Source of the DNA: Mytilus galloprovincialis
Lineage: Eukaryota; Mollusca; Bivalvia; Mytilida; Mytilidae
NCBI RefSeq assembly: GCF_965363235.1
Contig: NC_134838.1
Span: 6,453,001 to 6,517,000, forward strand
Reading direction: 5' to 3'
Length of the DNA stretch: 64,000 nt
The notes under the pieces are model-generated. The model was not told the DNA's origin and did no database searches. It worked only from the letters and a program-made list of their open reading frames with translations. Position 1 is the first letter of the stretch, and each line of letters starts with the position of its first letter. The position numbers and the translations under genes are program-made. Of this stretch, positions 62,100 to 64,000 are shown piece after piece.

Positions 62100-63822
62100 T
62101 TTTTTTTTCACCTTTCAAAAAGGCAAAAAGGATGCAAAGGGCGAATTTAAAACGAGAAAACGATTTTTAAAAAAGAAACATTATAGCCGAAAGAGGAAAA
62201 AAAGAAGTCCATCAAAATTAAGTATTGAGCAGCCCCTTTTTCCCTCATGACGAAAATAACATAAAAACGGTTGTGAACGTAATAATACAATAAACGCCAT
62301 GTACATTGCAGAAAATATGATCATGTGCAATGTTATAATTAAATTTGTGTACAGAAAATAAATGAAACTTGTAATCGCGTTTAAAACTGAAAGTAATAAT
62401 TAAATAAACAAAACACGATGGTTACACAACACTAGTATATATGTAATTATATATATATATATAATCTTTAGCAAACGTCTATAACGCAAATACAATATAT
62501 CAAAAGGATAAATGTTATCAAGGTTTGCCTTATAAAGAGTTTTACCATGAACAGCTTGGTTTAAAATACATTGTTTTTCGTATTGTAATCAAGTTCCTGC
62601 AATCGGAATAACGCCTCCAAGTTAATACATGTATATAATACCTATGTTTGGGATAAAACAAAAATCATGAACATTTTATTTTAAAATATACGATCCTTGT
62701 TGTGAAAAAGTGTTTTGGTGTTGAAAGTATTAGGTCACTGAAATGAAATTGGTTACATCACTACAAACACTCGAATGTCCAACCAAATGAGAAATGACCA
62801 CTTCATAAGGACCAAACAGAGTATTCGCATCATGGAAAGGAAAATTAACAATAAGTTGTGCTACTTGTCATTTAAACGTGAGAATTATACTGTATAAGTG
62901 TTTAGATATTAATAGCAACCACCAATAAGGAGACGACCATTTGATATTCTGGGGGGGGGGGGGGGATTTTGAAAAAATAGATAACTCAGCCATGATAATC
63001 ACAAAAATAAATGGTTTGTTATGTGGTAGTTTGAAAATAAATTACCTGACTGGCACTGTATTGAAAATAAATAACTCAGCAGGTCTAACCGAAAGTATGA
63101 GATGGCACCAGATTCTTCGTAAATTCATCTTTTCCCCAAAAAAATCGTGAAACACTTCCCAAATTTTTTTAATAATAAAAGTATAAATATTATTTAAATA
63201 TACTTGATATGTATGAAAATTATGACTATGAACAGGAGCCACATACGGACTCCTCAAAGATTTGCTATGGGTTTATAAAATATGCCGATAGCGCGATACC
63301 CTCTCTATGCCTCATTCCGACTAACACTACTTTGTATTCATAGTATCTGCTTTACTGTCTAATTGGAGATGTCCAGGTGACCATATTTGTATTTTCCAGT
63401 TAGCTCTAGTGAGCTTGATAAGCTTAACGTAAATTCCAAACCAAGGCGTTATTTATTTGATAAGGCATTATTGTACAATGGCCTACAATAAGTTACATTA
63501 CCAAAAACCAGAGAAAATCGTACTGCAACAATTCTGATGTTTCTGAAATCGTGTGAGGTGTTAGAAAATGAGTTGGTGACCAATGAATTGTTTGTCATCT
63601 GCTCATAGCTTTCATGAGTGTTTTAAAAGAAATGCATTCAAACTGATACATAAGTTACTTTTAAAGTGTGGTTCTATAATAGAATATGACTGATTGGTAT
63701 TATGTACAGCACAATACTATTAATTACACTAAACTATTATTTCATCAGTTCTATAAACATATTCACTATATAAATTATTTTTTAACTTAAAAAAGAAATT
63801 CTATTTAAACTTTATAGTATTG
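62100..63822. other. No further exon recognised; simple repeats only
   Basis: Should contain upstream introns or exons of the unidentified minus-strand gene, but I could not place any. Holds an (AT)n run at 62440-62465 and a run of about 16 G at 62950-62966. Confidence 0.5.
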
Positions 63823-64000
63823 ACTTGTTTATTTTAAGATGACTAGCCTGACTTGTCTATTTTAAGATGACTAGCCTGACTTGTCTATTTTAAGATGACT
63901 AGCCTGACTTGTTTAATTTAAGATGACTAGCCTGACTCGTCTATTTTAAGATGACTAGCCTGACTTGTCTATTTTAAGATGACTAGCCTGACTTGTTTAT
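63822..64000. repeat. Minisatellite, 28-bp unit, running out of the window
   Basis: At least six copies of TTAAGATGACTAGCCTGACT plus TGTCTATT, nearly identical; continues past the last base. Confidence 0.95.

Noticed and set aside
63035-63065. 10-nt exon (CAG/TGCCAGTCAG/GTAATT) upstream of the unidentified gene
   Set aside because: Splice-like edges alone are too weak for so short a segment.

Overview
This is a 64-kb piece of animal nuclear DNA. It is AT-rich and intron-rich, dense in short transposon remnants and minisatellites, and carries small-exon genes with GT-AG introns. The repeat families (for example the one whose end reads GTCTCATTG...ACCACATCTTC) and the protein sequences point to a marine bivalve, most likely a mussel of the Mytilus type. 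The organism call is inference from recalled repeat families and gene similarity; nothing was searched.

Three complete protein-coding genes can be assembled exon by exon with consistent splice phases. On the minus strand is CIMIP2C/FAM166C (22108 to 16183, 4 exons, 201 aa), a ciliary microtubule inner protein. Also on the minus strand is a CIB1-type calcium- and integrin-binding EF-hand protein (39356 to 30077, 7 coding exons, 186 aa). On the plus strand is VPS28, an ESCRT-I subunit (39734 to 47873, 9 coding exons, 219 aa). The CIB1-like gene and VPS28 are head to head with 377 bp between start codons, so they probably share a bidirectional promoter. A fourth, partial minus-strand gene (62092 to 59653, four tiny exons, acidic tyrosine-bearing C-terminus) is seen at the right end and I could not name it. 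No tRNA, rRNA or CRISPR array was found, and no LTR-type element was recognised.

Layout: 1-1.44 kb, end of a composite dispersed element; 2.27-12.12 kb, a satellite array of an 86-bp unit (about 110 copies) with higher-order duplications and one inserted repeat; 12.1-15 kb, dispersed repeats, a hAT remnant and a 5'-truncated LINE with an 11-bp target-site duplication; 16.2-22.1 kb, CIMIP2C; 22.7-26.9 kb, nested repeats, two LINE pieces and an inverted second copy of the element at 1-1.44 kb; 28-28.4 kb, two minisatellites; 30.1-39.4 kb, the CIB1-like gene with its introns full of elements (a nested mariner-type MITE plus a TTGCGCC-repeat element, and a 1.5-kb Mutator-like element); 39.7-47.9 kb, VPS28 with three MITE-like insertions in its introns; 48-59 kb, a gene-free region built from two diverged copies of one segment plus later insertions, including a 1.84-kb element whose empty site is preserved nearby; 59.3-62.1 kb, the unidentified gene; 63.8 kb to the end, a 28-bp tandem repeat.

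I did not find a convincing undescribed biological system. The most unusual items are the two unrelated-looking elements built from short inverted subterminal repeats with 8-bp target duplications, the 1.84-kb G-run-ended element with a 6-bp duplication, the higher-order structure of the satellite, and the unnamed micro-exon gene.
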